Below the pieces are notes generated by a model. It was given only the letters and a program-made list of their open reading frames with translations, searched no databases and was not told the origin of the DNA. This document shows positions 23,750 through 36,304 of a stretch of 64,000 nucleotides of DNA, piece after piece. This DNA comes from Nageia nagi (lineage: Eukaryota > Pinophyta), in NCBI GenBank assembly GCA_050084985.1, contig JBITNC010000001.1:16368001-16432000 (forward strand), given 5' to 3'. Positions within the stretch are counted from its first letter, which is position 1. Every line of letters starts with the position of its first letter. The position numbers and the translations under genes were made by a program.

Positions 23750-24975
23750 ACCTTTATATCCTCATTATAGCCAACAAAAATGAGAGAATTTCTCTTCTTA
23801 TCTAAGGCCTTACGCTTGATCTTTGGAATGAAAGCCCAAGTGTGACTACCAAACACTCTGAAGTATGATACATCTAGCTTGGTTCCACTCTAAGCCTCTT
23901 CAGAAATCATGTGACCAAGTGCTTGATGGAGAGTGCGATTTTAGATGTAGTTCAAACAATTGACTTCCTCAGCCTAGAAAATAGGAGGCAAGTCCTTTGA
24001 ATGCATCATACAATTAGCCATCTTCTTCAGTGTTTTGTTCTTTCTTTCTACAACTCCATTCTATTATGAAGTGTGAGAGACAAAATGTTGATGAATTATT
24101 CCATGCTTCTCAAGGAACTCTAAAAACTATGTGTTGAAGTACTCCCCCCCATTATCTGTATGAAGCTTCTTGATCTAACTGGAAGACTTATTATTGACCA
24201 AAGACTTGAAGACTTAAGGATAGGTGCAAAAAGATCACAAGTCACTATGTACCAACTCCAAAAGTGAAGATGTAGGATAAGCTTCTCCTTTTGTAAAAGG
24301 GTCTTGATGTTGCTTACTAAGGGAATAACATAGGCAAACACCATCAAAATAAGGCACCTTGGGAAAACCAGTGATCATGTCGTGAGAATGCAATTGCTAC
24401 AAATATCTATAGTTGAGATGTCCAAACCTCTCATGCCAAAGTCTACTCATATAATCTACATGAGAAACTAACCCAATACCTAAAACAATATCATCAAATC
24501 CCTTAAACTGATAGAGCCTCAAGGAATGGTCAACATCATCTCGAGTAAGAAGTGATTGTGGCTCCAGCAAATGATGAATCTCAAAATCATTAGGTGAATA
24601 AAAGAGTCTTCCACCACCATTTTTACAAATTTGATACACAAAAAGAAGGTTGGCAGAGAGATCAGGAACCAAAAGCACATTAAGGATGTGACCACCTTTA
24701 ATAGGAATGTCCTGTTTTCCCTTCACAAAAATGTGAGAGGAATCACCAACCTCAATACTAGAAGTAGAAGTAGAACAAAGAAATGAAAAAGACTCTCTGG
24801 ATGGATTCATTAGATGAGAGGCACCTAAATCCATAACCCAACTCTCTGAAATAGAATATCCCTTTCCACGAGCATTCAAAGCATTTCCTGGTACATGATA
24901 AGTTTCATATTTTTTCTTCTTTTTATCATCTTTTATCTTTTTGTAATATTTCTCAATGACATGATCAAGCTTCAC
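23750..24975 (-). pseudogene. Copia C protease, GAG-pre-integrase and integrase
   Basis: From 24975 downward it encodes SWVMDLGASHLMNPSRESF (protease; active site D-GAS instead of D-GAT/S) and LNVLLVPDLSANLLFVYQIC. LWHERFGHLNYRYL (GAG-pre-integrase, H...H) follows, and then the integrase core: LHTDNGGEYFNT, FLEKHGIIHQHFVSHT, NGVVERKNKTLKKMANCMM, FRVFGSHTWAFIP, and NSLIFVGYNED near 23770. The stretch between the zinc-binding part and the DNGGEY box is shorter than usual, indicating an internal deletion. Several stops interrupt it. Confidence 0.88.
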
Positions 24976-25880
24976 ACAATAAGAACAAGTAGGCTTCTCT
25001 TTATCTTGATTAGATTTGAAGTTAGGGCTTTTGAAGTTGTCTATGGTGTAGTCGACTTAGGCTTAGGTTTGGACTTGCCTTTTCCTTTAGATACTTTTAA
25101 TTCCCTAGATGAAGATGAAGATGCCTCAAGAGTTGAAATTTTAGTCTCTTCCCTTGTAAGATGTTCACAAAATTCTTATAACTTAGGCATTGTGAATTTA
25201 TCACCCATAGCATCCATTATAGAGAGGAATGTAGAAGCAAATACATGGAATGGGCTTTTGAATTTTGATAAAATTAGATAAATGCATTCTTCTTCTTTCT
25301 TTTTTTTACCATTACTCAATAATTGTGTGTACAACTCCTTAAATTTAGTGAGATAATCAATCATGGTGAGATAGTCATCAAGAGATAATGGAGTAAGTTA
25401 AGTATCAATTTGCATGGCCCTCATTGTGCCAAATTTACCAAATAAATATTCTAATTTATCCCATGCCTCATGTGGTATGGTTATATTATCATAATGAAAC
25501 CACAAGCTCTCACTTACATTTGATTTTATTAGCCCAAATGCCTCACCAGTTGCCTTTGTGAATGATCAAGTTTCATAGTTTGATTTGAATGTGAATTTTT
25601 TCTCCTTAATGAGTGTTTATTCCTCTTTGTGCTAATACTTTCAACATTTGTGGTTTTTAAGTGTGGTAATTATGAGGTGTGAGAGGTTCAATTTTAAATT
25701 AAGAATGATCCATCTCAAAACACCAAGTAAACTAAGGAACCAAGAAATAAAGGAGGTGCAAAAATCTGTACCAACACCAAGAAGACCCCACCCAAATTTT
25801 ATTCACTTTCAAAGGATCCCCCTACCTCAAAAAAAAAAGCTTGTCATAAAATCTTGCAATGTGAATGGTTGAAAATATCT
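24950..25880 (-). pseudogene. Copia C gag
   Basis: UBN2-type copia gag features are readable: SYETWSFTKATGEAFGLI-like sequence, ESLWFHYDNITIPHEAWDKLEYLFG, MRAMQIDT, YLTKFKELYTQLLSNG and FASTFLSIMDAMGD. A knuckle CSYCVKLDHVIEKY (C-C-H plus a mutated last Cys) lies near 24940-24990. Frame shifts and stops occur. Gag forms the particle that packages the transcript. Confidence 0.8.
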
Positions 25881-27054
25881 CATCTCCACCTTTCCAAGCA
25901 AAAAATGGCACTCCAATCCGAGTTTGTTTACCCAAGTTATGGAATTAAATCCAATGGCTCTAAAACTATTGAAAAATCAAAACTTATTTATATAATTTTA
26001 AAAAATTAGAAAAAATAATTTGTTTTTTAATTTTTTGAAAACTATAGGGGAGGTCAAAAATAAATTAAAACCTGCAGATAAATTGGCAAAGAGGAGATGA
26101 GATTCGACAATGTCAAGGAGGTCGAGCTAGCTATTGAGACGCTGGGAGTTGAACAGCTTCGTCTAGTAGTCCAAACAAAGTAAATATGTCATGTTAAAGA
26201 GAATGTGCAGAATGAGTACAGGGAGAGTGCCAGGTGAAGAGCTCATGCAAGAAGCCTGAGAGTCTCCAATGTATTAGCATAGGCTGTAGAGAAGATCGGC
26301 CACGATTTGAAGACCGACCACGATCAAAGAGCATTGCACGGGGTTGGGTTGGGTGTATACCCAGTGAGGCCGTGAGAGTTCTGGTCCATGAGAGGGCCAT
26401 ATGGACGTCACTGGATAGGAGCCACAAAGGCTGAGTGTTCATCCAGAGGGTCGTGGATGAGCTGAATGAATGGAGGGGCTATTGTTATGCAAGGAGAGTC
26501 TTCTATGACTGCAAGAGAGCCATTAAGAAGCCATCATTTGAAAGTTAGCCAAATGAAAAAGAGCGCATAGAAGATCATGCAAAAGGGAAGATCTCAAGTC
26601 CACATAATCCTCCAGACCCATGATGCAGGAGTGCAGCCAAGAGGTAGATCACATCCACGAATAGTGAAATGTAAAGCCAAGCAAATCCATGAACAAACAC
26701 GAGCATGAGGAAAGTGGAAAGAGATAATCTACTAAGAATCAGGTTCGCTCCCATAACCAAAAGGGGGCTCATGAAGAAGAGTGTGCAAGTCCAAAAGGCA
26801 CACAAATGTGCAGTTTGCAGGGAGACGCATGCAATCTAGGAAACAAACATTGTAAGAGCGATGCCTAGATCTGTGGATCAACGCAAGGAACTACATGAAT
26901 AAAATGCAATCCTTGATCTCTTAAAAAAAATGAGAGTGGATAGAAGAAGTGCAATTCAGGAAAAAAATTGCATAGCTTAATAAAAGAATCAAATCTGAGA
27001 AAGTCTCATAGAAGTTTTGGATGTCTGCAAAAAATTCAACCTACTTTAGCATCA
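25880..27054. other. Copia C 5' leader region, no recognisable gene
   Basis: This lies between the gag remnant and the 5' LTR of copia C and is longer than a usual copia leader. It is somewhat richer in G+C than its surroundings. Short frames in both directions match nothing I know. It may contain sequence acquired by the element. A clear primer-binding site next to the LTR is not visible (minus strand after the LTR reads TGATGCTAAAGT). Confidence 0.4.
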
Positions 27055-27341
27055 TGTGAAAATTCTCAAGGAGAGTAATTCAAACTCAGAAAAGAGAATG
27101 CAAGAGCACCACAAAAAAAGGATAGAAGCTAGAAATTTGGAAAATGAGCAATTTTAAATGAGAATGGAGCCGAAATAAATAGAGAATATACAAACTAGTG
27201 TACAAAAGTATGCCAACCATGCATGAATGGGAAAATCCATAAGATGACAAAGAAGTGGTTATCATCACAACAAACTAGATAGAAATAAGACCTAGAAAAT
27301 AATTAAATACTTCTAAGTAAACTTAATACTTTAACAATATC

Positions 27342-30300
27342 TCATTCAAGAATAAAACATCTTGTTAAAGGTTGATTTTTTCCTTAATTTTGAGTAAAAA
27401 ATAAAAAAACTCTATGCTTAAAAATTACACTTAACGAGATTCTCCTTTTTTAATTTTTGATAAAGAGAAAAAAGAAATTTACCTTAAAAAGCATTTAGAA
27501 TCCCCTTTTTATAATAATACTTTCTCAAAAAATTGCTCAAAAATTATTACCTTGTTTAAAGATTTCCCCCACAACCCACGTGGCATCAACATACCTAGTC
27601 GAGCCCCTAGCTTGGGTTGGCCCTTTCGACACTTGAACTACGCCTCACACCCTGTGGTGCCCAAAATGCACCACCGACCATGCAACAAAATATGTCTTTT
27701 TGCTTGCTCCCAGCTCCACATGATCGTGCCATGCCCATCCTTAGTCTTGGTGGCCAAGTTCTAACCCTCAGTGCCCTGTTGGACTCACCCCCAATCCTAT
27801 GACTAGGTTTTGACTCCCAACACCAGGTTGAGCTTGCCCTTTTCCCCTATGACCAAGTTTCATCGCATGCCAACCATCGGCTCATGACCCTGCTCGTGCC
27901 GAGGATAGCCTAACCTGACTACCCATGATCCATCTGCTCTTCATGCCTAACACCAAGCTGATCACTTGCCCAACCATCCAACCTCCCATCTAGATAGGCC
28001 ATGCCCAAAGATGCCCAACCATTTATCAACCATCATTGACTCACAATGTCGATCGTCTCTCCAAGCAAACCATGCAGATCGACCATTACCAATGCATCAT
28101 CCCATACCAACCGTCTGGCCAAGTTCGCACATCCCTGAGTCCTTGCCCAGGACATCCTCATACCCATCATCCAAAACTTAGGATCAATCCTCTTAGATAG
28201 CCCGCACTAACGACCCACAACCTACTGCCATGCACCCAACGGTACCTTGACTTGCACATCTCGTGATGCCAATTGCCTTGGAAATCCCCCTGCCTTCCAG
28301 CTTGCCCATGCCCCATGGGCTCAAGGGTCCCCAACCAGACCTGTTCGAATGCCACCATCTCACCTAGCAAGGGTCCATGCTGCCAACCATGAGAATTCAA
28401 TTGACGTACTGATCTTAGACCTAGTCTTGATTGACCTTGCTTCCACGTTAGATCACCACATCGATAGAGCCAGGCCCCTCACAAGTTCGACCTCGATTGG
28501 CTAACAACCATCCAACTGTTCATCGAATGGGACATCACCTTCGAACATTATCTCAAGAGAAAACCCCCTTCCTTACCCACATGGTAGATCCAGTCTCTCA
28601 ATCAGACCCTAAGGATGGTATGCTCTAGTGGCCATAGATAGATCATCGAACATGCCGATGGATTTCTCCCTAGTTTCCTAGCTTGACCTTATGGTTTCCC
28701 ATAGCTTAGGTCCTCCATAAGACCCCTCTGATAGGTTAACATTGTGCGCATCCGATGAGCACCTCTTTACATCGTGTGCTCTTGACGAGATAACTTCTTT
28801 AATGTTGTGCACCCCTAATAAACCTAATAGGGGAGTTCCCCCACCATATACTCCCCCACTTGACTTGGCGATGCCCTCATTGCTAGTAAGACCTGGAGAG
28901 CCTATCGCACACCCACTCCTACCATAAACTTGGTGATCTGAAGCAACCTGTATAGACTTCTATCTAGACCACCTTACCTAGACCATCAACCTCCATTCGT
29001 TATCTGAACGACCAACTCAAGAATCCATTGCAAGGATCAATTTTTTTAAAAGCCCTCACACCCAGCATCCTACGTAGATCAATCATCTTGGGGCATCCTC
29101 ATGCCCGTTGTCCACTCCTTGGATCGGCCATCTTGGACCCCTCAAACCTTCCATCTACCAACTTGGATTAGTTATCTTGGATGAACTGCACCTTTGCATC
29201 CCACAAGCACACTCCCATCTGATCAACACATCTTGGCACAAATTGATGTCCGTTGACCCCTAACTTAGACCCCTCCAGACCCCTGACTTTATACTTTCCT
29301 TAAAAAAATCAACTCCCTTTTAAATAGCTCCCAATATTTTAAATAAACCCCTCCCAAAAAAAGTATTATTTAAAAATTTAACCAATATATATCTTCCTCC
29401 CCCTTTTTAAACAAAATATACATACTTTTTGTTAAAAAAAATTAACTCTCCATTTTTGAAAAGGAAATAAATAACTCCCCACTCTTTTTAAAAGTACCTC
29501 CCCCCAAAAAAATAATATAAAAGAGCTCACCAATAATTCTAATAGATAACTTCCCAAATAATATTATTTGTGAAAAAAGTACAAACTTTAAAGGAAATGT
29601 CCATCTCAATAATAAATATAGATAAGTCTTTTTCATACCAACTATAAGTGCAATTAATGCATTACTTAAGTTTCTTATTTTATTTATCAATTCCATCCAT
29701 CAAAACAAAGGGCAAAAATAATTTTATTAAAAAGGAAAAAAAGATTCCTTAAAGCTTGTGCTACTGCCACTAGACCTTGCAACAAAATTTATACATCTAT
29801 AAAAATTTGTATATATAAAAAATTTGAGGGGGAGGGAGTTGCATGCTGAAGTAGTTGGGGAGGCATGTGGGAGAGAGGAGGTTGCACAAGCAAGTAGAGA
29901 GGAGGGGAGCAGAGGGGGAGGTGTAGCCACATGTCAGCAGGGAGGAGGGGAGAGGAGAGGGAGATGTACTCGCATGGAGGCAGAGAGGATGGGGCGATGG
30001 ATAATTAGGGGGAGGTGGGGTCTATGGGAAGGGGGGTGTTGTGGGAGGTCATGAGGGTCATGTAAAAGGGAGGGGGATGAGGTGGGTTGTGAGGGAGGCA
30101 GAGGCTTATCAAGGAGTGAGGGGGGCATAGAGGGTTTATGCCAAGGGGGTTTGGTGGACAAAGGGGGATGGGATTTGGCAAGGTTGGGGATTAGAATGTA
30201 TGGGGAAAGGATAGGGTGGGTGCATTAGGAAGTGAGGGGAGAGATACATGTTAGTGACATGTGAGGGAGTGGGGGTGAGGTGGGGAAGGCATTAGGTGTG

Positions 30301-31110
30301 GGTGGGGGAGGCGGTGGATGGAAATGCCATCAAAAGGAGCATAGGTCATCGAGCTGGCCTCTTTTTTTAAAATGTTTTTATTATTAAACAAACTTCTCAA
30401 AAGTTATTTTTTTATATTAAAAAAATTCTAACTACTTTTTGATGGATGTTCATATTTTTTCTTTATAAAATAAATGTTTTTTTTTGTTTATAAATATTAA
30501 AGAATGTATATTTTTTTATTAGAAAAAATATCCTAAAAAGAAAGACATACTTTTTATAAAATAAAAACTTCTCTTATTTTATTTATTTTTCTAATAATAT
30601 ACTATCATGTCTTAGAAAAAAGAGTAGGTTTTAACATATTAGCATAAAAAATATACTCTTTTTAAAAAATATACACATATACAATAATAACTTTTGTTTT
30701 TTTTTTAACAACTTTGTAAAAAAAAGTATTGCAATAATGATTTTTCTAAGATAAAGTTGTAAAAATAAAAAAAGATTTACAAATTTTACACAAATTGCAA
30801 CTAACATGGTTAGTATGTAAGAAAATGTATAACAATATATTATCATACCAAGCAATAATGTTAAGCTCTTCTTACACCAAAGAGCTATTTTACAACAAAT
30901 ATAAGTTTATTTTCAAAGAGAAGATTTAAATTAAATTTAGCAAAAATAGCTCCTATGTAAGATAAAAAGAAGCTTAAAAGAATTTAAAAATTTGCAAAAA
31001 TAGCTTTAAAATGAGAGGAAGAGAGTGAGAAAATTATACCTCAATATGATTTTACCTCTCAAAATTGAAACAAGAGTAGAGAAACCCCCAAGGAAGGCTA
31101 TGGTACCACT
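27342..31110. other. Interior of copia A: strand-skewed noncoding blocks
   Basis: No gene is recognised. The region splits by composition. 27550-29300 is C-rich on the plus strand (many CCC and CCAACC runs, few G runs). 29300-29820 is pyrimidine/A-rich with CCCC tracts. 29820-30350 is strongly G-rich on the plus strand. 30350-31050 is very AT-rich with homopolymer T/A runs. Frames in the C- and G-rich blocks are open only because stops are rare in such composition. The copia A gag should lie here but is absent. Confidence 0.5.
30008..30036 (+). other. G-quadruplex-type motif
   Basis: Four G runs of at least three (GGGGG, GGGG, GGG, GGGGGG) are separated by loops of 4, 5 and 2 bases, which fits the canonical G3+N1-7 pattern. 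It lies in the G-rich block 29820-30350. Folding is inferred, not shown. Confidence 0.5.
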
Positions 31111-31652
31111 TGATGGAAGATAAATCCTTCTACACCCAAGATCATCGTGGAGAGATCTTCTACTTCTAAGCAACATCTGAAGAATATTTTCAATAAATTA
31201 ATCACACACACACAAGAGAGATATTGATATATAGTGGTTCCTCTCTATCAAGAGAATACTCCACTTTAAGCTTCATTCTATTACTTCTCAAGATTACAAG
31301 ACTCTTATAATGCTACACTAACATTCTCTCCTCCTATCCTTCTTCACATTAAGGGCATTACAATGCTTCAAACTAGAGTAAAGAATGCTTAAGGAGAGGC
31401 CTTAATTTATAGAAAAAAATCCCACTTTGGCTCACCCTTTTATCAAATTGTAATGCCATTATCTAAAGGATAAGAATAATCACATGTGGTGCAAGTTACA
31501 ATATTTAATTCACTAAGTACTTAAAAGGTATATAGGAATACTTTTAAGTATCTAGGGGATTAAATAGATAATTACATAAAGATAAAGAATATTATTCTTT
31601 AGATACCTTTCTAAAGAATAATTTATGCAATAGTGCATTACTAGTTCTAACA
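31111..31652 (-). repeat. 5' LTR of copia A and primer-binding site
   Basis: This is a 542-bp copy of 10643-11184. On the minus strand the LTR ends TTCCATCA, followed by AG and TGGTACCATAGC (31097-31108), a two-mismatch version of the plant initiator tRNA-Met site TGGTATCAGAGC. Confidence 0.88.
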
Positions 31653-34600
31653 CCTTCTCCTAAGAGGTTTTGATAATGTGTCTAAAAGAGCACTTGGTAT
31701 TGTCTCTCTTCCAATCCAATTAGGATCAAGAATAATTTAGTCTTTATTCCATGTTATGATTGGTAAACTTTCCTAAAAGTTTCTCTTAGGGAGACCTTGT
31801 ATCCATAAGATGAGGGTAGTTCCATTCACCTTCACAATTACCTCATGTTTGAGTATGAAGGATAGATTTACACAGTGTCAATAGATCCTAAGCCTTATCT
31901 ACTATGCAATTTAGGAGATTTGGGTATTAAAGGATTATATATCCATTATATGAATTTGTTCAATGTTCCTCAAAAGGAGAAATAATGTGTTGGTGAAAGC
32001 AGACACATAAGCAAAGGTTACAGAGACTAGTATAGGCACGTACAAAATTTAGAACTTGGATCCCATGTCCTCCACCAAAGACCTTGAATGACCCAAAATA
32101 ATGCCAAAGGTTATAAAACAATGGTAAACTTGTAAAGTAAAAGATTATAAAGATGATTCTTCTAAAGCATTGCTAGTCAAGAAAGAGAAAAATATTTAAA
32201 TGTTGGGTTCAATAGACCAATAGATTATTTTGAATGGATGGTTAACATAGTTCTTATTATAAATCCAAATGGAGAAATAAGGATTTCTATTGACTTTAGA
32301 GATATTAATAATGCTTTTGCAAAAGATTACTTCCCTTTGCCAAACATTAATATGATTATATATAACATAGTTGGTCATGATACTTTATCTTTTATGGATA
32401 GATTTTCTTATGATAATCAAATATTGATTAACCCAATTGACCAACACAAAACAACCTTCACTACTCCATGGGGAAAATTTTGTTGGAAGGTGGTCTTAAA
32501 AACGCAAGAGCCACTTACCAATGTGACATGTTATCTATGCTTTATGAGAACATTCACAAGTTAGTTGAGGTCTATGTTGATGATATTTTGGTTAAGTCCA
32601 AGCAAGTCCAGATAAATTGTAGCTACTACATGAGGTATTTAACATTATTGAAAAATATAATCTTATATTGAAACCACAAAAATGTGATTTTGGTGTTACT
32701 TTAAGAAAATTGTTGGATTTTATGGTTTCAAAAAGAGGAATTGAGATTGATCCCAAAAAGGTAAAACCCATCATTAGTATGTTACATCCCAAAAATCTAA
32801 AGCAACTAAGAAGTCTCCAAGGAAAAATTAATTTGGTAAAAATATTTATTTCTCAGCTTGGTGATAAATGCATGCATTCTATTCATTTTCTTAAGTATGT
32901 CAAGTTTGTATAAGATGATAACTATTAAAAAGCATTTGAATATATCAAGCAATATTTTCTTATTCCTTCTATTCTAGTTCCAATGTATTTTGCAAAGGAA
33001 GCATATATTTATATTTAAGCTACAATATTTTCTTTGGGAGCAATGCTCTATTAGCAGGATGAACATCTCAAAGAAAGGATTATATACTACCTCAATAAAA
33101 CTCTTTTGTACCATGAAACAAGATACACTCCATGGAAAAACTTTATCTTGGAATTATCTTTGCTACTAAAAAGTTAAGGCATTATCTTTTGTATTGTACC
33201 ACATATAGTGTTAGTCTTATCAATCCTTTGAAATACATCATGGTCAAGCAACATATTTTAAGAAGGGAAGCAAAGTCACGGATGATGCTATTACAAGAAT
33301 TTGATATTAATATGGTTAAATAAAAGTTTGTTAAGGGAAAGTACATTGCAAATATGATATATTAATTCCCCTAGAATGATGGCATTGTGATATATGAACA
33401 ATTCGTAGATGATTATTAGTTGTATTGACCATTATAGTAGTGTACACGTCATGCAAAAAGGTGCCCATGCCATTTTGGTGATCAATGGGAGATCCCTGAT
33501 AAGTACGTATACTTCACATAAAACTAGAATCAGTACTTTACATTTTATTTTGATAGATAAAAGTGCACATATGGAGCAGGGGAAAGTATCATACTTGTTT
33601 CATATCCTAATGATGTGATTTCCATGGCTTCCAAACTTGGTTTCAAATGCACTAACAATATGGCATAGTATGAGGCATTGATCTTGGGCTTAAAAGTTAT
33701 TGTGGTTCTTAAAATTAAGGACTTGAAAATATATGGTGATTCACAACTTGTCATTAATCTAATTATATTTACAACATAGATAGTTGCATCTATACAAAGA
33801 AGTGATTTCTCAATTGATTGATCATTTTGAAACATACATCATTGAGAATATTCCTAGAACCAATAATAGATATGGAGATGTCATGGCAAGTGAAACATCC
33901 TTAGCACCCATTGAGATAGAAGATGAAGAGACAATTCTCACAATCAAGAAGTTAGTTATTCCTTCTTATAGTGATTGTAATCATGTTGATCATTTCTATG
34001 AAATATATTATGTTATATCTCAAGAAGGTGCTACTCCATCATGGTATTCAAATATTTATAGTTACTTGAAGGATCAAATAATTCCTCAATATTTTGATAG
34101 AAATGAAAGAATTAGATTGAAAAGAACAACTCTCAAGTATGTTAATATTGGTTATGTGTTGTATATAAGATCATTTGATGCCTCACGCATCAAGAAACTA
34201 TTGAGCAAGCACACGAGGGGTTATGTGGGGGCATTTCTTTGCCAAGTCATTATATACAAAAATTTTACGTATTGGATACTATTGACCATCCATGGAGAAT
34301 TATTACAAGGAGCATGTTAAAGACTATTTACAATGTCATAAATAATACAATCTTGAGAGGATTCCATCATAAGAACTCAATCTCATAGTCACACCATAAC
34401 CATTTATAGTTTGGGACATTAATTTAATTGGCATCATCAATCCACATTCTAAAGAAGGGCATAAATTCATAATCATAGCCACAAAATTCACAACCAAATG
34501 GGTAAAAGTTATACCAATGAAGTCAGTTTTCCAAGAAAAGATCATCAATTTCTTTATTGAAAATATCATCACAATATTTAGCATGCCACAACGATTGATT

Positions 34601-34960
34601 ATGGATAATGATCCAAAATTCAAAGGTAAGGAAATGGAGGCTTTATGTATGAAGTTTTATATTACTAAAAAAAAATTCTTCTATTTATTATCCACAAGGT
34701 AATGGTAAAATTGAAGCTTCTAACAAGACCATTAAGAGAATCCTATCAAATACATGGAATAGATATAAGAAAGATTGGCATGAACAACTGCCATATGCAC
34801 TATGGGCATATAGAACTAGCATCAAAACTACTATTGGGGCAACACCATTTTCTTCAATTTATGGTAATGAGGCTATTGTAGCACTTGAATTGGAGATTCC
34901 CTTACTAACGAGAAGTATAATATTACTTTCATTGATTAAAAATGAAATCTTAACATACAT
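31653..34960 (+). pseudogene. Ty3/gypsy protease end, RT, RNase H and integrase (element F, right part)
   Basis: This continues the frame broken at 10642. It reads LRGFDNVSKRALGIVSLP and FLLGRPCIHKM (protease end), then the RT: INPNGEIRISIDFRDINNAF, KDYFPLPNI, LSFMDRFSYDNQI, HKTTFTTPWGKF, and the catalytic box VEVYVDDILVKS at 32565-32600. LKPQKCDFGV and RGIEIDPKKVKPI follow. RNase H (33000-33330) contains IYYLNKTLLYHETRYTP. The integrase (34320-34950) contains TKWVKVIPMKSV, RLIMDNDPKFKG and GATPFSSIYGNEA. Many stops and frameshifts are present. The order RT-RH-IN identifies Ty3/gypsy. No 3' LTR of this element is identifiable. Confidence 0.87.
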
Positions 34961-35806
34961 ATATAGGATTTGGACAATATTAAATATGGACTCAACTAAA
35001 AATAGACTCAGGTTGGATAATCACAACTTGTTAAAATCCAATCCAAAAAGCTAACTAGAAGTTCTAAAAATATCTTAAGATGATAGACATCAACTAGGTT
35101 AATAAACACTCAAAATAACAATTACTTAATCTAAATTGAGAGCAAAAAATGACAACCTACAAATGTTAAATTTAGGCATGCAAAGATTGGAAATTTTATA
35201 GGAAAATGACCAAGATGATGGCCAAACCTTCAATAAAAGTAGGAATATGTATACTTATTGGAGAGGTATCATCAATGACTATCCAATGCAAAATGAATCA
35301 GCTCAATTGGATGTCTCTAGAAAATGTTATGTCTTCTCAAAGATGATCAATCTGTTGAGCAAGTCTAGTTGATAGATAATTGGTTTGATCTTCAACTCTA
35401 AATAGTACTTGATTGAGTTCAAGTTCCAATATTCTCCCCTTTGATGTCAAAAGGACTCTTTTAGGAGTTTAGAAGCATCAAAAACTTGGAAGAAACTTAA
35501 TCTTTTTTGTTTCCTCCAATCTTTCAACAAGAAATCAAAGAACACAAAAAAATCATATATGCACTCCTTCCAACTTTGATATGAGATCTCCTCAATCTCT
35601 AATGCTTCTCCTTCTTGCGGATAAATGAGTACCTCATTTTGATGAGCTACTCCCCTTCCATCAAAAACTTATTATATTGATATAATACTAATAACAATGG
35701 TTCTCATAAACCATTCTTACTCATTTTTTCTTATGTTTGTACACTTTTCTTCCCAAGTGGCATTTTTACAATAATTAATCATCTCACATAGATGATTAAA
35801 CCATAT
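34960..35806 (-). repeat. Fragment of another copia element (E): LTR start plus 3' internal end
   Basis: On the minus strand a polypurine tract AAAGGGGAGAA near 35439-35450 is followed by TATTGGAACTTGAACTCAATC, the beginning of an LTR resembling 2035-2110. The segment 35450-35806 resembles the short noncoding 3' internal part of copia elements. It is bounded on the right by copia D, which probably inserted in it. No coding part remains. Confidence 0.5.
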
Positions 35807-36304
35807 TGAAGGAACTAACACTAAGAAGATAATTCTTAAACAACCAAATTCATATAAAAGTTCTCAATTCACATTTAACTATCACACAAAGCAATCTCAC
35901 AAAAATAACACAAGATGTAAGTGGTTCCTCTAACTAGGAGTACATCCACTAACTAGATCTTTACTTCAATCATAAATACAACTCTCTTACAATTCTCCTA
36001 ATCTCAACTCCTACACTTCTATCCTATAGCATAACTTTACTCCACAATTGATGTGTGATCAAAAAGGAGCTTTCTATTTATAGACCAAAATCCTTCTTTG
36101 GATCACTTTTTTATCCAATGTACAATAGCATGACATGCACATCCTTTTATCCAAGGGCCATGCTCATGACATGGAGTGTAAGACAAGTTACATTATCATA
36201 TTCACTTAAATATTTAAGGTATCAAATGATACCATTAAGTATTAGTGAATTTACATAAAAGATTATTAGAAAACCTTTACAATAATGCATTATACATTCC
36301 AACA
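35807..36304 (-). repeat. 3' LTR of copia D
   Basis: The minus strand begins TGTTGGAATGTATAATGCAT. Its far end (plus strand TGAAGGAACTAACACT...) matches 41099-41168 (TGAAGGAAAGCTTCCACACT...), including a shared ATAAAAG(C/T)TCT(C/T)AATTCACAT segment. Confidence 0.82.

Larger units (their letters stand above)
21421..27336 (-). mobile_element. Copia element C, full length, TSD ATATC
   Basis: Short LTRs lie at 21421-21703 (283 bp) and 27055-27336 (282 bp), both starting TGTGAAAATT and ending TAACA on the plus strand. A perfect target duplication ATATC is at 21416-21420 and 27337-27341. The coding strand is minus. Polypurine tract TTAAGGGTGGA precedes the 3' LTR (21704-21714). The full copia order gag, protease, integrase, RT, RNase H is present but broken by stops, and the integrase has an internal deletion. 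It is inserted in the upstream part of copia A, so it is younger than A. Confidence 0.92.
10643..31652 (-). mobile_element. Copia element A, complete ends, interrupted by two later insertions
   Basis: Both ends are 542-bp direct repeats (10643-11184 and 31111-31652) beginning TGATGGAA and ending TAACA on the plus strand, so the LTR is TGTTAGAAC...TTCCATCA on the coding minus strand. Flanks are CCTTT (10638-10642) and CCTTC (31653-31657), a target-site duplication with one mismatch. Removing the element restores the gypsy protease frame. The coding order on the minus strand is integrase and RT (19600-18258), RT end and RNase H (12851-11185), then polypurine tract and 3' LTR. No gag is recognised between 19.65 kb and the 5' LTR. 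Copia B and copia C lie inside it. It is non-functional. Confidence 0.85.

Noticed and set aside
27552-30161. Several 60-85 codon frames on both strands as small genes
   Set aside because: Stops are rare in C-rich or G-rich DNA; frames overlap on both strands and have no recognisable motifs.
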